A stretch of DNA of 64,000 bases, from contig NC_091684.1 of assembly GCF_041296265.1 (NCBI RefSeq), positions 102,516,501 through 102,580,500 on the forward strand, given 5' to 3'. This document shows positions 23,448-34,614 of the stretch, one piece after another. This stretch comes from Equus caballus (lineage: Eukaryota; Chordata; Mammalia; Perissodactyla; Equidae). Each line of letters opens with the position of its first letter. Position 1 is the stretch's first letter. A model generated the notes under the pieces. It did no database searches, was not told the DNA's origin, and saw nothing but the letters and a program-made list of their open reading frames with translations. The position numbers and the translations under genes are program-made.

Positions 23448-24383
23448 ATGGAAAAAATAAACAATGTAACTGAATTCATTTTCTGGGGTCTTTCTCAGAA
23501 CCTGGAGATTGAAGAAGTTTGTTTCGTAGTGTTTTCTGTCTTCTACATAGTCATTCTTCTAGGAAACCTCCTCATCATGCTGACAGTTTACGTGGGCAAC
23601 CTTTTCAAGTCTCCTATGTATTTCTTTCTCAGCTACTTGTCTTTTGTGGACATTTGTTACTCTTCAGTCACAGCTCCTAAGATGATTGTTGACCTATTAG
23701 CCAAGAGGAAAGCTATCTCCTATGTGGGGTGCATGTTGCAACTCTTTGGGGTGCATTTCTTTGGTTGCACCGAGATCTTCCTCCTGACTGTGATGGCCTA
23801 TGATCGTTATGTGGCCATCTGTAAACCCCTGCACTATATGACCATCATGGACCAGGACAGATGCAATAAACTGTTGCTGGGGACCTGGGTAGGTGGGTTC
23901 TTGCACTCCATTATCCAGGTGGCTCTGGTGGTCCAACTACCCTTTTGTGGACCCAGTGAGATTGATCACTACTTTTGTGACGTCCACCCTGTGCTGAAAC
24001 TTGCCTGCACAGACACGTATGTTGTTGGTGTTGTTGTGACAGCCAACAGCGGTACCATCGCTCTAGGGAGCTTTGTTATCTTGCTAATCTCCTACTCCAT
24101 CATCCTGGTGTCCCTGAGAAAGCAGTCGGCAGAAGGCAGGCGCAAAGCTCTCTCCACCTGTGGCTCCCACATTGCTGTGGTCATCATCTTTTTTGGTCCC
24201 TGTACTTTCATGTATATGCGCCCTGATACCACCTTTTCAGAGGATAAGATGGTGGCTATATTTTACACCATCATCACCCCCATGTTAAATCCTTTGATTT
24301 ACACACTGAGAAATGCAGAAGTAAAGAATGCAATGAAGAAAGTCTGGGGCGGGAAGGTTTTCTGGAAGGCTAATGCTAAATAG
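23448..24383 (+). CDS. OR4S2: Olfactory receptor, family 4, OR4S2-like, intact
   Basis: A class II odorant receptor: a seven-transmembrane GPCR that couples odorant binding to Golf and adenylate cyclase in cilia of olfactory neurons. The ORF has 311 codons, a normal OR length, with an in-context start (CTCCATGG) and no breaks. Visible motifs are an N-glycosylation site at residue 6 (NVT), GN in TM1 at residues 39-40, [11 protein letters not shown] at 57-67, [10 protein letters not shown] at 116-125 with the DRY G-protein motif, Cys95 and Cys177 for the TM3-ECL2 disulfide, SY in TM5 at 215-216, [10 protein letters not shown] at 233-242, and [12 protein letters not shown] at 278-289. The sequence matches my memory of human OR4S2 nearly throughout ([17 protein letters not shown] start, LLAK, ACTDTY). 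It is the only intact OR in the window. A close OR4S paralogue is the main alternative. Confidence 0.9.
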   Translation: MEKINNVTEFIFWGLSQNLEIEEVCFVVFSVFYIVILLGNLLIMLTVYVGNLFKSPMYFFLSYLSFVDICYSSVTAPKMIVDLLAKRKAISYVGCMLQLFGVHFFGCTEIFLLTVMAYDRYVAICKPLHYMTIMDQDRCNKLLLGTWVGGFLHSIIQVALVVQLPFCGPSEIDHYFCDVHPVLKLACTDTYVVGVVVTANSGTIALGSFVILLISYSIILVSLRKQSAEGRRKALSTCGSHIAVVIIFFGPCTFMYMRPDTTFSEDKMVAIFYTIITPMLNPLIYTLRNAEVKNAMKKVWGGKVFWKANAK

Positions 24384-25760
24384 TTGGAGGTAATCTAACA
24401 GGGATGATCTTAAATTTTTTTCAATTGTACAAGGAAGGCAATAATAACAGCCTCACAGGTTTTTTTCTCGGAGGAACAAATGAGAGAATGACGCATTCTA
24501 CAGAAGTAAAGTATTATGCATTATTATACTTGTTCTCATATTTCATAATCAAATGATTTTCTGAAATATCTAGGCCAGAGAAATCTTGTTAAACTCAGAA
24601 ACTCAGCATGATGATACTCAGCACTGTTATTTTCTCCTCCTCATTTTTGCCTTTTTGTTATTTTCTGTAAAGAATGAGAGTTTACTGTGAAGTACTTAAG
24701 GCTGTTTTCTAGTGTTTAGAACTGTGATTGGTACATACTAAGCACTCAGTATGTATATGTCGTATGAAAAATGACAGGGATCCGAGCTAAAGCATTCTAA
24801 GTCCTCCAAAACTCGTGGAAACTAAACCTGGTGAGGTTGGAATGGGAGGGGAGGTGTGTGTAGCATGTGAAAGAGAAAGCACAGGCTTAAAAAACAAAGA
24901 CCGGTTCTCATCCTCTGGTCTTGGGAAAAAGATTTTCCTCTCTCTAGAGCTCATTTTCTTTACCCAAACAATAAGGAAATTGGAGGAAAAATTACCTCTA
25001 AGATCCTCATTTTAATTGTAACATCCCATTAATATGCTTCTGCCGACACTAATCTTTTCTCGTCGTCTGCAGCCAGCAGTCCCTATTAATGTAAAGTGAC
25101 TAATAGGAAAAACTAAAGAAATCGAATGAAAACAAAGACATCTGTCATGAATAGGTGACTACGACTTGATCAACAGGGTAAATACAATTTACTGAAACAT
25201 GATTCAGAAACTGTATTTCCCCCAATGTTTGAACAAGCAGCTTTTCTGAAGACAGTGAGCCATTTATCGTTGCTTCCTTGACTGACCTAACCTGATTTCC
25301 AGCTGTGTTTGTTTCTGGACAAACGTGCCATTCTTATGTGAACTGATTCTTGCCCTGGTGACACATCCCTCCTTCACTCTGTGTAAAATGAGCTTTATTT
25401 TTCGACAGCAAATGAACACATCCCTTATTATCTCTCTGCCATTGTTTCATTGTCTTTTCCACAAATCTGACTATTCAAGTTCCTGCCTATACCTGGGAAC
25501 GTGTTTATGGTTGTGGAGTGTGTATGTGTGTGTACGTTATGTTAAGAACTATACATAGTACTTTAAAAAATGATGTCTGATGTTGATGCATTCACAAAAT
25601 TAAAGATAAGAAAGATCAAAAGGCAGCAAGACCTCTGAATTAGAAGTTATAATTAAGAAACCCTTGCCCCGGGCCACCCAAATCCACGTTTGTTGTCCCA
25701 GTTTAGACACGTAATCATTGGATCTCTGTGGGCCTCCATATGCTCAATTTTAAAATGATG
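24384..25760. other. 3' flank of OR4S2-like gene, no gene recognised
   Basis: No clear AATAAA signal in the first few hundred bases. A MIR/L2-like tail (GATTGGTACATACTAAGCAC, about 24725-24760) is weakly supported. The rest is unrecognised. Confidence 0.4.
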
Positions 25761-25768
25761 ACTAGGTT

Positions 25769-25958
25769 AGTTCTTCTCAAACTTGGTTGTCACTGGAATC
25801 ATCTTAAGAGAAATTTGAACAGATAACAGTATCTATTCTAACAGTTTCTGACCCAGTAGGCTAGGGTTAAAGGATATTCAAAAATCTGTAGTTTTAACAA
25901 GCTCCTCTGGTAATTTTTAAACAGTCGGTGGTTCGTCTGGGCACTCAGATTTGGAAAC
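25769..25958 (+). mobile_element. MER5A-like hAT (Charlie) DNA transposon remnant
   Basis: Follows the MER5A plan: TTCTTCTCAAACTTGG at the left end, GTTTCTGACCCAGTAGG-type middle, TTTTAACAAGCTCCTCTGG, and a decayed right end. Flanks ACTAGGTT (25761-25768) and ACTAGGGC (25959-25966) look like an 8-bp target duplication with two changes, as expected for hAT. Non-autonomous and inactive. Confidence 0.75.
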
Positions 25959-25966
25959 ACTAGGGC

Positions 25967-28750
25967 TGGATGATACTTGATGTTCTTACAGAACAGGAGG
26001 TCTATGAGTCAATGAAATCCAAAGAGCCCGCCCTTTGGATGCATCCCCCCGTCTGTTCTGCCCACCAGCTCAAAGGGAACTGAACTTGAACTGAATCTAG
26101 GGAACTGTGGAATCAATAAAAAGAAATGAATGTTATCCATTTGATAACTTTTCTCCACAGTGCTCTTTCCTTTACGTCTTTGCACTAAAGTCCTGACTAT
26201 CAAGGGATGTTGGTGATTTTGAAGGTCTGAAGTCCCTAAGAAGGTAAAAGCTGACAGATTCATTATTCTCAAAGACCAGGAAGTGGCAAATATAAAATAG
26301 TACTCAAGCTTCTACCAGTGCCTTTGTAAACTTATTCCTGTTCACAGAAGTTCCTGAGAGTCAATCCCACTCAGAGATGCTTGGAGAGCCTCCTCTCGGA
26401 AAGAGATGGCCCAGCATCACGAGGACTCAGACCCTCCTCAGCCTCGGTGGGGAGCGGGTCTGTCAACGTTTTATTTCATAGATGTATGATCTCAACGTTG
26501 GCTGCCAGCTTTATGGTTTCATAACCTTGCTGTTACAAGATGGCAGGTGTGACTTTGATTATTGCCTTCATTGATGAAAATAAATGGCAACCCTTCTCGT
26601 TTATTTTATAGTGGAAAACAATAAAATTATGTCTCCTTGTATCTTATAACCAGTGATTATACTTCTGTTCCTTGGAGTAGCATAAAATGTTTTAAACGTA
26701 TTTCCATGCACTGCTCAACTGAATATGTAAAGGTAGCTTTTATGTTCCTCCACACGTTATGCCTTTTCTCATTTAAATCTATCCAGGACATTAGACATTT
26801 ATCACATGTCAGAGCCTTCAGAACTTTATTTTTATAGTAACTGAGTGGGAATGCCTCATTTTGACAGTATTCTGATGTGTCCAGTTCTTACATAATGACC
26901 AGTTTTGTTTTGTTTTGAGGTATAATGCAACCTCATCATTTTATTCCAATCTTCAAAATAGTCTTTATTGTACATTTTTAGAATAAAAACTCCACAAGTT
27001 AAAAGCACCGCAGTGTAGAGAGAGACTCAAGGCTGAGCTTGCATAGCAGTCAATGGTACAGTCAAACATCACATGTGTAGAACATAAAATTTCAATTTCA
27101 AGAAAAACTGAGATAACATTTCCATTTTATGCATGAGAAAAGTGAGAACTATATGAAGTGTCTGATCCTACCTTGAGGTCTGGAATTAAGCCCCGTCAAG
27201 CTTGACCTAGATCAGCTGAACCCAAGCTTACCCAAAGGCACATGAGTGAGAAGTAAATGCTTAGCGTACAAGCCATGAGTTTTGGAATGGCTTGTTACAT
27301 GGCATTATTTAGCTGGCTGATCCAAGAATAGCATGGCCAAACTGTAGATGTGGGGATTCTGAAGCATATTCCTGAATTAACAAAACCTCCAATATATTCA
27401 GGGTAAGGCACTTTGAGAGGAGAAGTATAAAAGACCAAGCTAGCGAGAATGGACATGAGGGGCTGCAAATAAACTTGGTTATATACATAAAGGACAAATC
27501 CTAAATACCTAAGGATGCAGCCGGCCTCCCTCCCACTGTTCCATCCGTGGATAACACATAGGAAGAGAAGGACATGTTACTAACCACACTTGGGTAGATT
27601 CCTTTTCATCCGTTCTTTGTTGATAAATTATAAGAAGAGAGTTAACAAAAGATAAATATGAGCCATATTCAAGCAGACTCCTGAAAGGCCTGTCTTCTTT
27701 TGGGAGAAACTAAATAGCTAATTTGTCGCAAAAAGGAAATTTAATTCATTGCTGGAGAATGGGGCCTACGTATGCATTAATAACAGACTTAATTAAAATT
27801 AAACACCCTATTTAGACACTGGCCCACGCAGCTGTCGACGTTTCTGTTGACCTTCACCGGCCTGAATTGGAGGCAATTGCCACCAGGAGGTCAACACCAA
27901 AACTAAGCCCTGACTTGGTCTGCTGTTGTCTTTCTTGTCTCCTGTTCAATACACCTCATTGTTTTTCTTCCTCCCCTTGTGTTCTAAGTTCTCTAATTTT
28001 TCAGGCAGTACAAATGTCAGGGGCTTTTTGGAAAATAAAAACTATTGCCGAATTCTTCATCACCCTATGGCTACTTTCTGCAAGTGCACTCCTCACCTTC
28101 AAGCTTGGATTGCTGTTGAACAGGGGACAATGATACTTTAATGTGCAGTACAGTTTCTGAGTGGGGGCCGTGGTGAGGAGGAAGGAGCACTGGAAAACAA
28201 CAGGGGCGTCTCGTGATTGAAAACTTGGCGAACCCCGCTCAGGTCTCAGTTCCTCAAGTGTATGTTGTGCCAGTGGGTGACCCTAGATGACAGCAGAGTC
28301 CCTTCCAATTCACAAAGCTTGAGAATTCTCCTATGAATTAAGCAAATACCTCAATGTGCCAAAGACGATCTTGGCCTGCGCCCCAGTTTTCAGTTGGTTA
28401 TACCTACTTCTAAGTCCAATCTTCTTGATTTCTCCCTAGTAGGAGGGCCTGCCTGAGTGGAAGTGAGACAGCATTGCAGAGTGAACAGTGGAAGAACACG
28501 TCAAAGTATGCTATTAGTATAAAGAGCGATGAGGATTAACAAAATGCACCCAGATACATCCATCTCTTTGGCTATGTGCCTACTTGAGCTCAGAGCCTCC
28601 CACAGGATGGGAAATTTTCCATGTTGCACATTTACAAAGAGCATTAATTGGTATACTCGTGAAGATTTTTAAAGTGAGGTAATAAAGTCATAAAATTACA
28701 TGTATAGAAGTAAAAAAAATATGCTCATCACCCAATTTGAAACTTCTAGT
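25967..28750. other. Intergenic, no gene recognised
   Basis: A possible MIR trace at about 27110-27190 is too short to be sure. No OR motif, SINE or LINE is clear. Small open frames at 26009-26272 and 27867-28133 match no family I know and look like chance. Confidence 0.4.
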
Positions 28751-28752
28751 TA

Positions 28753-29082
28753 CAATCGTCTCTCGATGTACGTGGGGGATAGATTCCGGGACCACCCCCC
28801 ATACCCAAGTCAGGGGATAGTCAAGTCCCTTATATAAAATGGTGTAGTTATTGCATATAACCTGTGCATATCCTCCTGTATACTTTAAATCATCTCTAGA
28901 TTACTTATAATACCCAATAAAATATAAACGCTTTGTAAATAGTTGTTATACTGTATTATTTAGGGAAAAATGTCAAGAAAAAGTCTCTACATGTTCAGTA
29001 CAGACACAACCATGTCAGACCTTGGGATCCATGGTTGGTTGAATCCATGGGTGGGGAACCTGGAAATAAGGAGGGCCAACTG
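28753..29082 (+). mobile_element. MER2 (Tc1/mariner Tigger-type) DNA transposon
   Basis: A nearly full non-autonomous Tigger element of about 330 bp. TA target duplications lie at 28751-28752 and 29083-29084. The ends CAATCGTCTCTCG and (reverse complement) CAGTTGGCCCTCC are inverted copies. The middle has the known MER2 words CTTATATAAAATGG, AATCATCTCTAGATTACTTA and TGTACTGAACATG-like. Inactive, placental-age family. Confidence 0.9.
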
Positions 29083-29244
29083 TACTGTAATACACCACCC
29101 GTAGGATATTAAGACTAAATTACAATAACTTCCACAAGTATAGTGTGAGTACTATAATTACAGTGCATTGCATTATTTTAGTAGCATGATTTGCTAATGT
29201 AAGGAATTAAAATACTCCTAAAATTTTTGGCGGTGCTTTACTAT

Positions 29245-29493
29245 TTATTTATTTTTTTTTGAGGAAGATCAGCCCTGAGCTAACATCTGCCGCCAATCCT
29301 CCTCTTTTTCCTAAGGAAGATGGGCCCTGAGCTAACATTCATGCCCATCTTCCTGTTTTTTGTATGTGGGACGCCTGCCACAGCATGGTTTGATGAGCGG
29401 TGTGTGTGTCCCTGCTTGGGATCCAAACCAGGGAACCCCTGGCTGCTGAAGCAGAGAGTGCAAACTTAACCGCTATGCCACTGGGCTGGCTCC
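29245..29493 (-). mobile_element. ERE SINE
   Basis: The T-rich tail starts at 29245, followed by the ERE body (GAGGAAGATCAGCCCTGAGC) and the head end CCACTGGGCTGGCTCC. Sense is minus. Possible diverged flanks are GGCGGTGCTTTA and CGGCACTGCTTAA. It sits immediately 3' of the OR remnant below. Confidence 0.92.
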
Positions 29494-29584
29494 CGGCACT
29501 GCTTAATTTTTTCATTGCAATGAAGATCTCAAAAACATGGAAGTGCTTAGGACCTCCCTCAATCCGTGAGAGATGTCTCAGTCA

Positions 29585-30220
29585 GGATATCTGAACATGA
29601 ACACGACAGTGATGTGTGAGCCGCAGGAGGAGAGGGCTTTCTGGAGGCCTTTGGATGAACAAGTCCTTTGGGTGGACAGGATGATGATGTAAGAAATTAC
29701 CAAGGCAACAAAGGTCAAGTGGACATCACCCCTGTGGTGGCAATGATCATGATGCCTGACAGGGTAGTGTCTGTGCAGGCCAATGTCAGCAAGGGGAGTA
29801 CATCACAGAAATAGTGGTCTATCTGTTTGGGTCCACAGAAGAGAAGTTCAATAAGAATCAATACATGCAGGATTTAATGGATGAATGCTCTGATAATAGA
29901 GGCCATCCTGAGGACATGGCGCACCTGTCTGCTCATGATGACCGTATAGTGAAGGGGCCAGCAGATGGCTGCCTAGTGGTCATAGGCCACAGCCACCAAG
30001 AGGAAGATCTCAGTGGCATCAAAGAAGTAGGTGTAAAACATCTGGGCTGTGCAGCCATGGTAGGAGATGCTCTTCCGCTGAGGCGCCTGTCACGGGTGGT
30101 AAGAAGAATGAGCGGGTTTCCTGAGAGAACTGCAATAGAGCAACCTTCACATCCTCATCACTAAAACGTCCCAGGAGGATAAATTCTGTGATGTTTTCTC
30201 ATCTCGTTGCTTCTGTGCAT
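29585..30220 (-). pseudogene. Olfactory receptor pseudogene, OR4-like, truncated
   Basis: On the minus strand it opens with a typical OR N-terminus (NITEFILLG, near 30195). It then passes through [68 protein letters not shown] and finally KALSSCGSHITVV. It ends at a stop just after TM6, so TM7 is missing. A deletion of roughly 130 bases removed most of TM1-TM2. Frameshifts lie after the N-terminus and in the ECL2-TM6 region, and there is an in-frame stop right after AYDH. The DRY motif has decayed to DH*. The exact subfamily is not certain; an OR4P- or OR4S-like gene is possible. The plus-strand open frame across it is only an antisense shadow. Confidence 0.85.
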
Positions 30221-30229
30221 TTGATCGTG

Positions 30230-30890
30230 TAGAAGGGGAAGTCGACATGCCTGAAACACTCAACGTTTTGAAATTACTGATTTATTTTAAAAATCATTCA
30301 TTTATTCAATAAATATATATTGATTGTTGATTAGGACACAACCACTATAATTGGTGCTAAGGGGACAGCAGTGCACAAAACACACACCATCTCTACCCCC
30401 CTCCCAGTGACTAGATCCGTGCTAAACCCTGCAAGTTCAGTAATGTCATTAGACTTCAGTGAGCTCATAATTTTGAATATTGGAGACCTCTGAGTGACAG
30501 TTTCAGAGAGTGCCTTTAGAACCTTTTCACCAACATTTAAAAAAATTAAAAAAAAGAAAAAATGGAGGGAGAGAAAGAGCAACAAGCAGATCTGTGGGGA
30601 AAAGGGTTGCTCCATTGTGTGGGCTTCTGGTACATTGATGGCTTCCTGGAGTTGACCTTATTCCCCAGTTCACCTCCCATCTAACCCAGGAGTTCTCACT
30701 GTTTTTATCCTTTGGACACACTTTCCAGCATTTCCTTTTGTGACAGCAGCCTTGGAGGGTGATCACATCTAGAAAGTCTTCTTCACTCAGTCTCTTTAAA
30801 CAACTTGTGTCTCTTTGAATTGAACCACTTTCTTTCTTTGCCAGGCTCATTATACACCCTTGGGACCAAGTCCTGGAATATTTTAGTTAG
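30230..30890. other. Intergenic, no gene recognised
   Basis: Upstream of the minus-strand OR remnant. No clear splice acceptor or repeat family was identified. Confidence 0.4.
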
Positions 30891-30892
30891 AA

Positions 30893-31113
30893 AGGTTTTT
30901 TGTTTTCTTTTGTTTTGTTTTGTTTTTGCTGAGGAAGATTCACCCTGAGCTAACATCTGTGGCAGTCTTCCTCTATTTTGTATGTGAGTCGTTACCACAG
31001 CATGGCTAATGAGTGGCGTAGGTCTGTGCCTGGCGTAGGGATCTGAACCTGCAAACCTGGGCCTTCAAAGCAGAGCCTGCCGAATTTCACCACTACGCCA
31101 CTCAGCTGGTCCC
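30893..31113 (-). mobile_element. ERE SINE (variant with short 3' part)
   Basis: Tail (TTTTG)n at 30896-30928, then GAGGAAGATTCACCCTGAGC and the head CCACTCAGCTGGTCCC. It lacks one of the two GCCCTGAGCTAACATC repeats seen in the longer EREs, as also seen at 50432, suggesting the same ERE subfamily. Sense is minus. Confidence 0.9.
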
Positions 31114-31818
31114 AGGAAACATTTCTTTGGGGCAGAATATCACACTACAGCTCTTACTTCCTTTCTGCAACCTGATCTAGGATCTATCACAAAAATGTTA
31201 AGCTTAAGTCTCAGTTTTTAAAAAACATTAACCCTACATGTTGACAAAACTTGTCAATCTGTTTGCGAAGTTATAATTACAATTAAACACTGACCTTTAC
31301 TCCATCTGAGTTCCTATCACTTTGTTTTAGAAAAATGCACATTTGACACACAAAGAAATTTTTAATAGGATTTTAAGGAGTTCATGGATATTTTATTCGA
31401 ATTTCATCCATGAACCCCAAGTTAACACCCTGTGGTCTAATTTCTTGCAAAATTTCTGGGTGAAGTATCACGTCACACAAGCAAATCTCCCATTGCAACG
31501 GTTCTGAGCTGTGGTGTGATTTGTTTAAAAGAAAAAGTTAAAGATTCTTTTAACTGTGGGTTATTTGTCCTTAAAAATAGAATTCCCTCCTTGAATACAG
31601 AATTGTGTTAAAATATATAAAAAGATTGAAACAAGTAAAGAGATATGCCATGTTTATGATTAGGGGAGAGCAATATAGAAAATATGTTAATTCTTCCCAA
31701 ATTAATCAATGCATTCAATAATTACAACAAAAGTTCTGTCAAAGGTTCTCATGATTTTTTAAAATCTGATCCAAAATTCAGATACAGTTAACATCTAGAG
31801 TAGTTAAGCTAACTTTTT

Positions 31819-32059
31819 TTTTTTTGGAGTAAGATTAGCCGTGAGCTAACTGCTGCCAATCCTCCTCTTTTTGCTAAGGAAGACTGGCCCTGAGCTCACA
31901 TCCATGCCCATCTTCCTCTACTTTATATGTGGGACGCCTACCACAGCATGGCTTTTGCCAAACAGTGTCATGTCCACACCCAGGATCCAAACTGGGTGAA
32001 CCCCGGGCTGCCAAAGTGGAACGGATGAGCTTAACCACTGCCCCACCGGGCCAGCCCCA
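31819..32059 (-). mobile_element. ERE SINE with clear target duplication
   Basis: T-rich tail, GTAAGATTAGCCGTGAGC, a long-form body and head CACCGGGCCAGCCCC. It is flanked by a perfect TAAGCTAACTTTTT duplication at 31805-31818 and 32060-32073. Sense is minus. This is the copy with the best preserved head. Confidence 0.95.
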
Positions 32060-32419
32060 TAAGCTAACTTTTTGAAGAAGGTACAAAGAAGATAGACGTA
32101 CCTTTCAGAATTGAAGTATATTATAAAACTATGACAATTAAAGAGTTGTTGTGAAGACAGATTGCTGGACTTGAAGATACTCAATAAATAAATTAGAATT
32201 TATTCTATGTTTCAGTCGAAACTTCACATAGATGTGATCTGTACTAAATAAGCCGTGCAAAATCTTAGTTGCATGTTTATTCACCTAGTTGGCTTTCCAT
32301 CCGTCTCGTCCCTAGAAACACCATGATGTAATTTCCATTGTCATAGAGCCCTACGAGAAAAGACACCTGATTGCACCTTGGTTTTGCTGATATCATATAA
32401 TTCTATCCACTTTACCTCG

Positions 32420-32860
32420 AACAGGCATTGACTACAGCCACCTGCTATTTTAGAATCCCCCCATTTCCAGTAACACCAGGGAGCAACATTCTAGGGGAGC
32501 GTCTTCGTTCATTAGTCCAGGTGGGCCCAATGGAATTACAAGGGTCCTTAAAAGTAGAAGAGGGGGCAGAAAAGAAAGTCAGAGGGAGATGTGACAATGA
32601 AAGAATAGTCAAATCGATGCAATATTAATGGCACTGAAGATGGAGTTGAAAGGGCATACGCCAAGGAATGTGGGAAGCCTCTAGATGCTGGAAAAGTCAA
32701 GGAAATGGCACATCCCATAAAGCCTCCAGAAAGGAACATGGCCCTGCAGACACCTGGATTTTAGCCCAGAGAGACCCAATCTACAGAACTCTAAGATAAT
32801 TGTGCCACTGGGTCGGTGTAATTTATCACAGCAGCAACAGAAATCAATGCAGCTTCCGAC
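32420..32860 (+). mobile_element. ERVL/MaLR-class LTR-like fossil
   Basis: Contains words common to this LTR class: AGGTGGGCCCAATGGAATTA, ACAAGGGTCCTTAAAAGT, AGATGTGACAATG, GCCTCCAGAAAGGAAC and TTTTAGCCCAGAGAGACCC. The end AGCAACAGAAATCAATGCAG is diverged. Old, broken, no coding part. Exact name uncertain. Confidence 0.5.
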
Positions 32861-32904
32861 TGCATGTGCTTTAAAGAGCCAGATGCAGATGTTCTTGTCA
32901 GGAC

Positions 32905-33283
32905 ACCAGTATTATTTTCCTAGGGCTGCTCTAACAAAGACCCACAAACCCGGCGGCTTAAACAACAGACGTTTATTGTCTTACAGTTCTGGAAGCTACA
33001 AGTCCGAGATCTAAGGGTTGGAAGAGTTAGTTCCTTCCGGGGGCTATGAGGAGAATCTGTTGTGTGCGTCTCTCCCAGCTTCTGGTAGTTTACTGACAAT
33101 CTTTGGCATTCTTTTATTTGTAGAAATGTCACCCGATCTCTGCCTTCGTCTTCACATGGCATTCCCCCCATATGTGTGTCTGTATGTGTCCAATTTCCCC
33201 TTTTTATAAGGACACGGCCATGTTGGATTAGGGCTCATCATAAAGACGTCATTTTAACTCGATTGCCTCTGTAAAGACCTATT
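32905..33283 (+). mobile_element. MLT2-like (ERVL) solo LTR fossil, first part
   Basis: CTAGGGCTGCTCTAACAAAG, CGGCGGCTTAAACAACAGA, ACAGTTCTGGAAGCTACAAG and TTATAAGGACACGGCCATG follow the MLT2A plan. The LTR stops near GTAAAGACCT and resumes at 33893 after an inserted block. Placental-age fossil. Confidence 0.75.
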
Positions 33284-33892
33284 TTGCATCCATCTCACCC
33301 GATTAATACTGATGCTATCAGCAAGGAAGGCCTGGGGGCACTCATGTGGGCTGCACTACTTGTGGAGAGCCCCAGACATTTCTCCACCTGGAGCCCATGT
33401 TGTGACTGGATGGGCCCTTGTGGTTCTTTTTATGATTGCAAAACACACCTCATCAACAACCATCAGGGGACTTTGAAAAAAGTGTCTATGACTCACAGGT
33501 CATAGAGGATACATGGCATGGCTAGAGTGAGGTCACAGGTAAGGAGAGAGAGAGAGAGAGAGCGCTCATGAACCTGAGGTTCTGCCTTTATTGGATTCAA
33601 GGGTGGGGTGCCTAGGGCTTGCAGGTTCACTATTGGTGAATTTAAAACATGAGTGGGATTAAAGCACAGGAAGGGAAATGCAAGGTCGCTCAAATGGTCA
33701 GTTACAGGTCACCCAGGGCTTTCTAAAAGGGGATCTTCATGGGTGGGGCAGCCTGGCTCTTTATCTAGTTGTGCAGCTGGCAATGTGTTTCTTCCACATA
33801 AATGTCTTTGAAGAGGACGCCTCAGTAATAAAAAGCTTTGTGTCAAGTATTTACATTACAACCCAACACCCAATTGTCAGATACTTACACTA
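33284..33892. mobile_element. Block inserted within the MLT2-like LTR, probably another LTR fossil
   Basis: About 600 bp of different sequence splits the MLT2-like LTR. Possible ends are TGCATCC (33287) and CACTACA (33892), which would fit a TG...CA LTR, but no convincing target duplication was found. It contains a (GA)n run at 33543-33562. Family not recognised. Confidence 0.45.
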
Positions 33893-33985
33893 CAAGATCC
33901 TATCTCTAAATGGGGTCCCATTATGAGGTACTGGGGGTTAGGACTCAGACATATTCTTTTCTTAGGGGATGTAATTCTACCCATA
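33893..33985 (+). mobile_element. MLT2-like LTR fossil, second part
   Basis: Resumes with ATCCTATCTCTAAATGGGG, GAGGTACTGGGGGTTAGGAC and ends TTCTACCCATAACG, as expected for the 3' end of the MLT2A-type LTR begun at 32905. Confidence 0.7.
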
Positions 33986-34234
33986 ACGGTATCAAAAAAA
34001 GTCATAGGGGAATGCCCCATGTCAGAAAACTCTTCAATATCCATATATATGTATTTAAGTGCAAAGGTTTTTTTTATTATGTGTAACATTAGGTGAAATT
34101 ATTTAAAGTCAATAAATTTTTATTTAAGGAATTTCACATGTTGTGATTCCTTCCACTCCCCATCAAGCTTACCTCTGTTCCACCAAAATTTGAGTCAAGA
34201 TTGATCTACAGGACAGCCCTTTAAAAGGAACCTA

Positions 34235-34336
34235 TGTTTTTTAAAAATTGAAATATATTTGACATATGACATTGTGTAAATTTAACATGTTAATTTGATA
34301 TATTTATATATTGTAAAATGATCACCATTAAAAAAA
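34235..34336 (-). mobile_element. L1 3' UTR fragment
   Basis: Words such as TTTGACATATGACATTGTG and TGTAAAATGATCACCATTA follow the antisense 3' UTR of L1MA/L1MB families. It may continue after the dimer repeat (about 34615 on), which would make the dimer an insertion into it. Confidence 0.5.
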
Positions 34337-34340
34337 TAAG

Positions 34341-34612
34341 AACTTGCAAACTGCATTAAGAACAGTGTTATACTGGTGAAAGGAAGTTATACCCATCATG
34401 CAACGCATGTAGATAAGTGTTTAAGAACACTGTTGTAAAGATGTTTCTAGAATGCCACCTGCAAGCTGCATTGAGAACAGCGTAATATCAGTGAATGGAA
34501 GTTGTGCCATTCTGTAATGCAGGTAGAGAAGTGTTTAAGAACATTTTTAATAAACATGTTTCTAAGAATGCTAAAAGATAAAAATAAAAATAAACAAACA
34601 AATAAATAGAAG
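34341..34612 (+). repeat. Head-to-tail dimer of a ~115-bp unit with A-rich tail
   Basis: Unit 1 (34341-34455) and unit 2 (34456-34571) align end to end at roughly 75%: CTTGCAAACTGCATTAAGAAC against CTGCAAGCTGCATTGAGAAC, a shared AAGTGTTTAAGAACA, and a shared GTTTCTA-GAATGC end. An A-rich tail (TAAAAATAAAAATAAACAAA, 34580-34610) follows unit 2. In unit 1, AACAGTGTT and AACACTGTT are perfectly complementary and could form a stem. No family recognised; a dimeric SINE-like retroelement is one reading. Confidence 0.6.
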
Positions 34613-34614
34613 CT

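Noticed and set aside
27867-28133. 88-codon open frame with a hydrophobic C-terminal half, possible small membrane protein
   Set aside because: No known family, no conserved context, and an overlapping second frame of similar length; treated as chance.
29814-30164. Open frame of 116 codons on the plus strand
   Set aside because: It is the antisense shadow of the minus-strand OR remnant, which has clear receptor motifs in order.
34341-34571. CRISPR-like direct repeat
   Set aside because: Only two diverged contiguous units with no spacers, in a mammalian genome.
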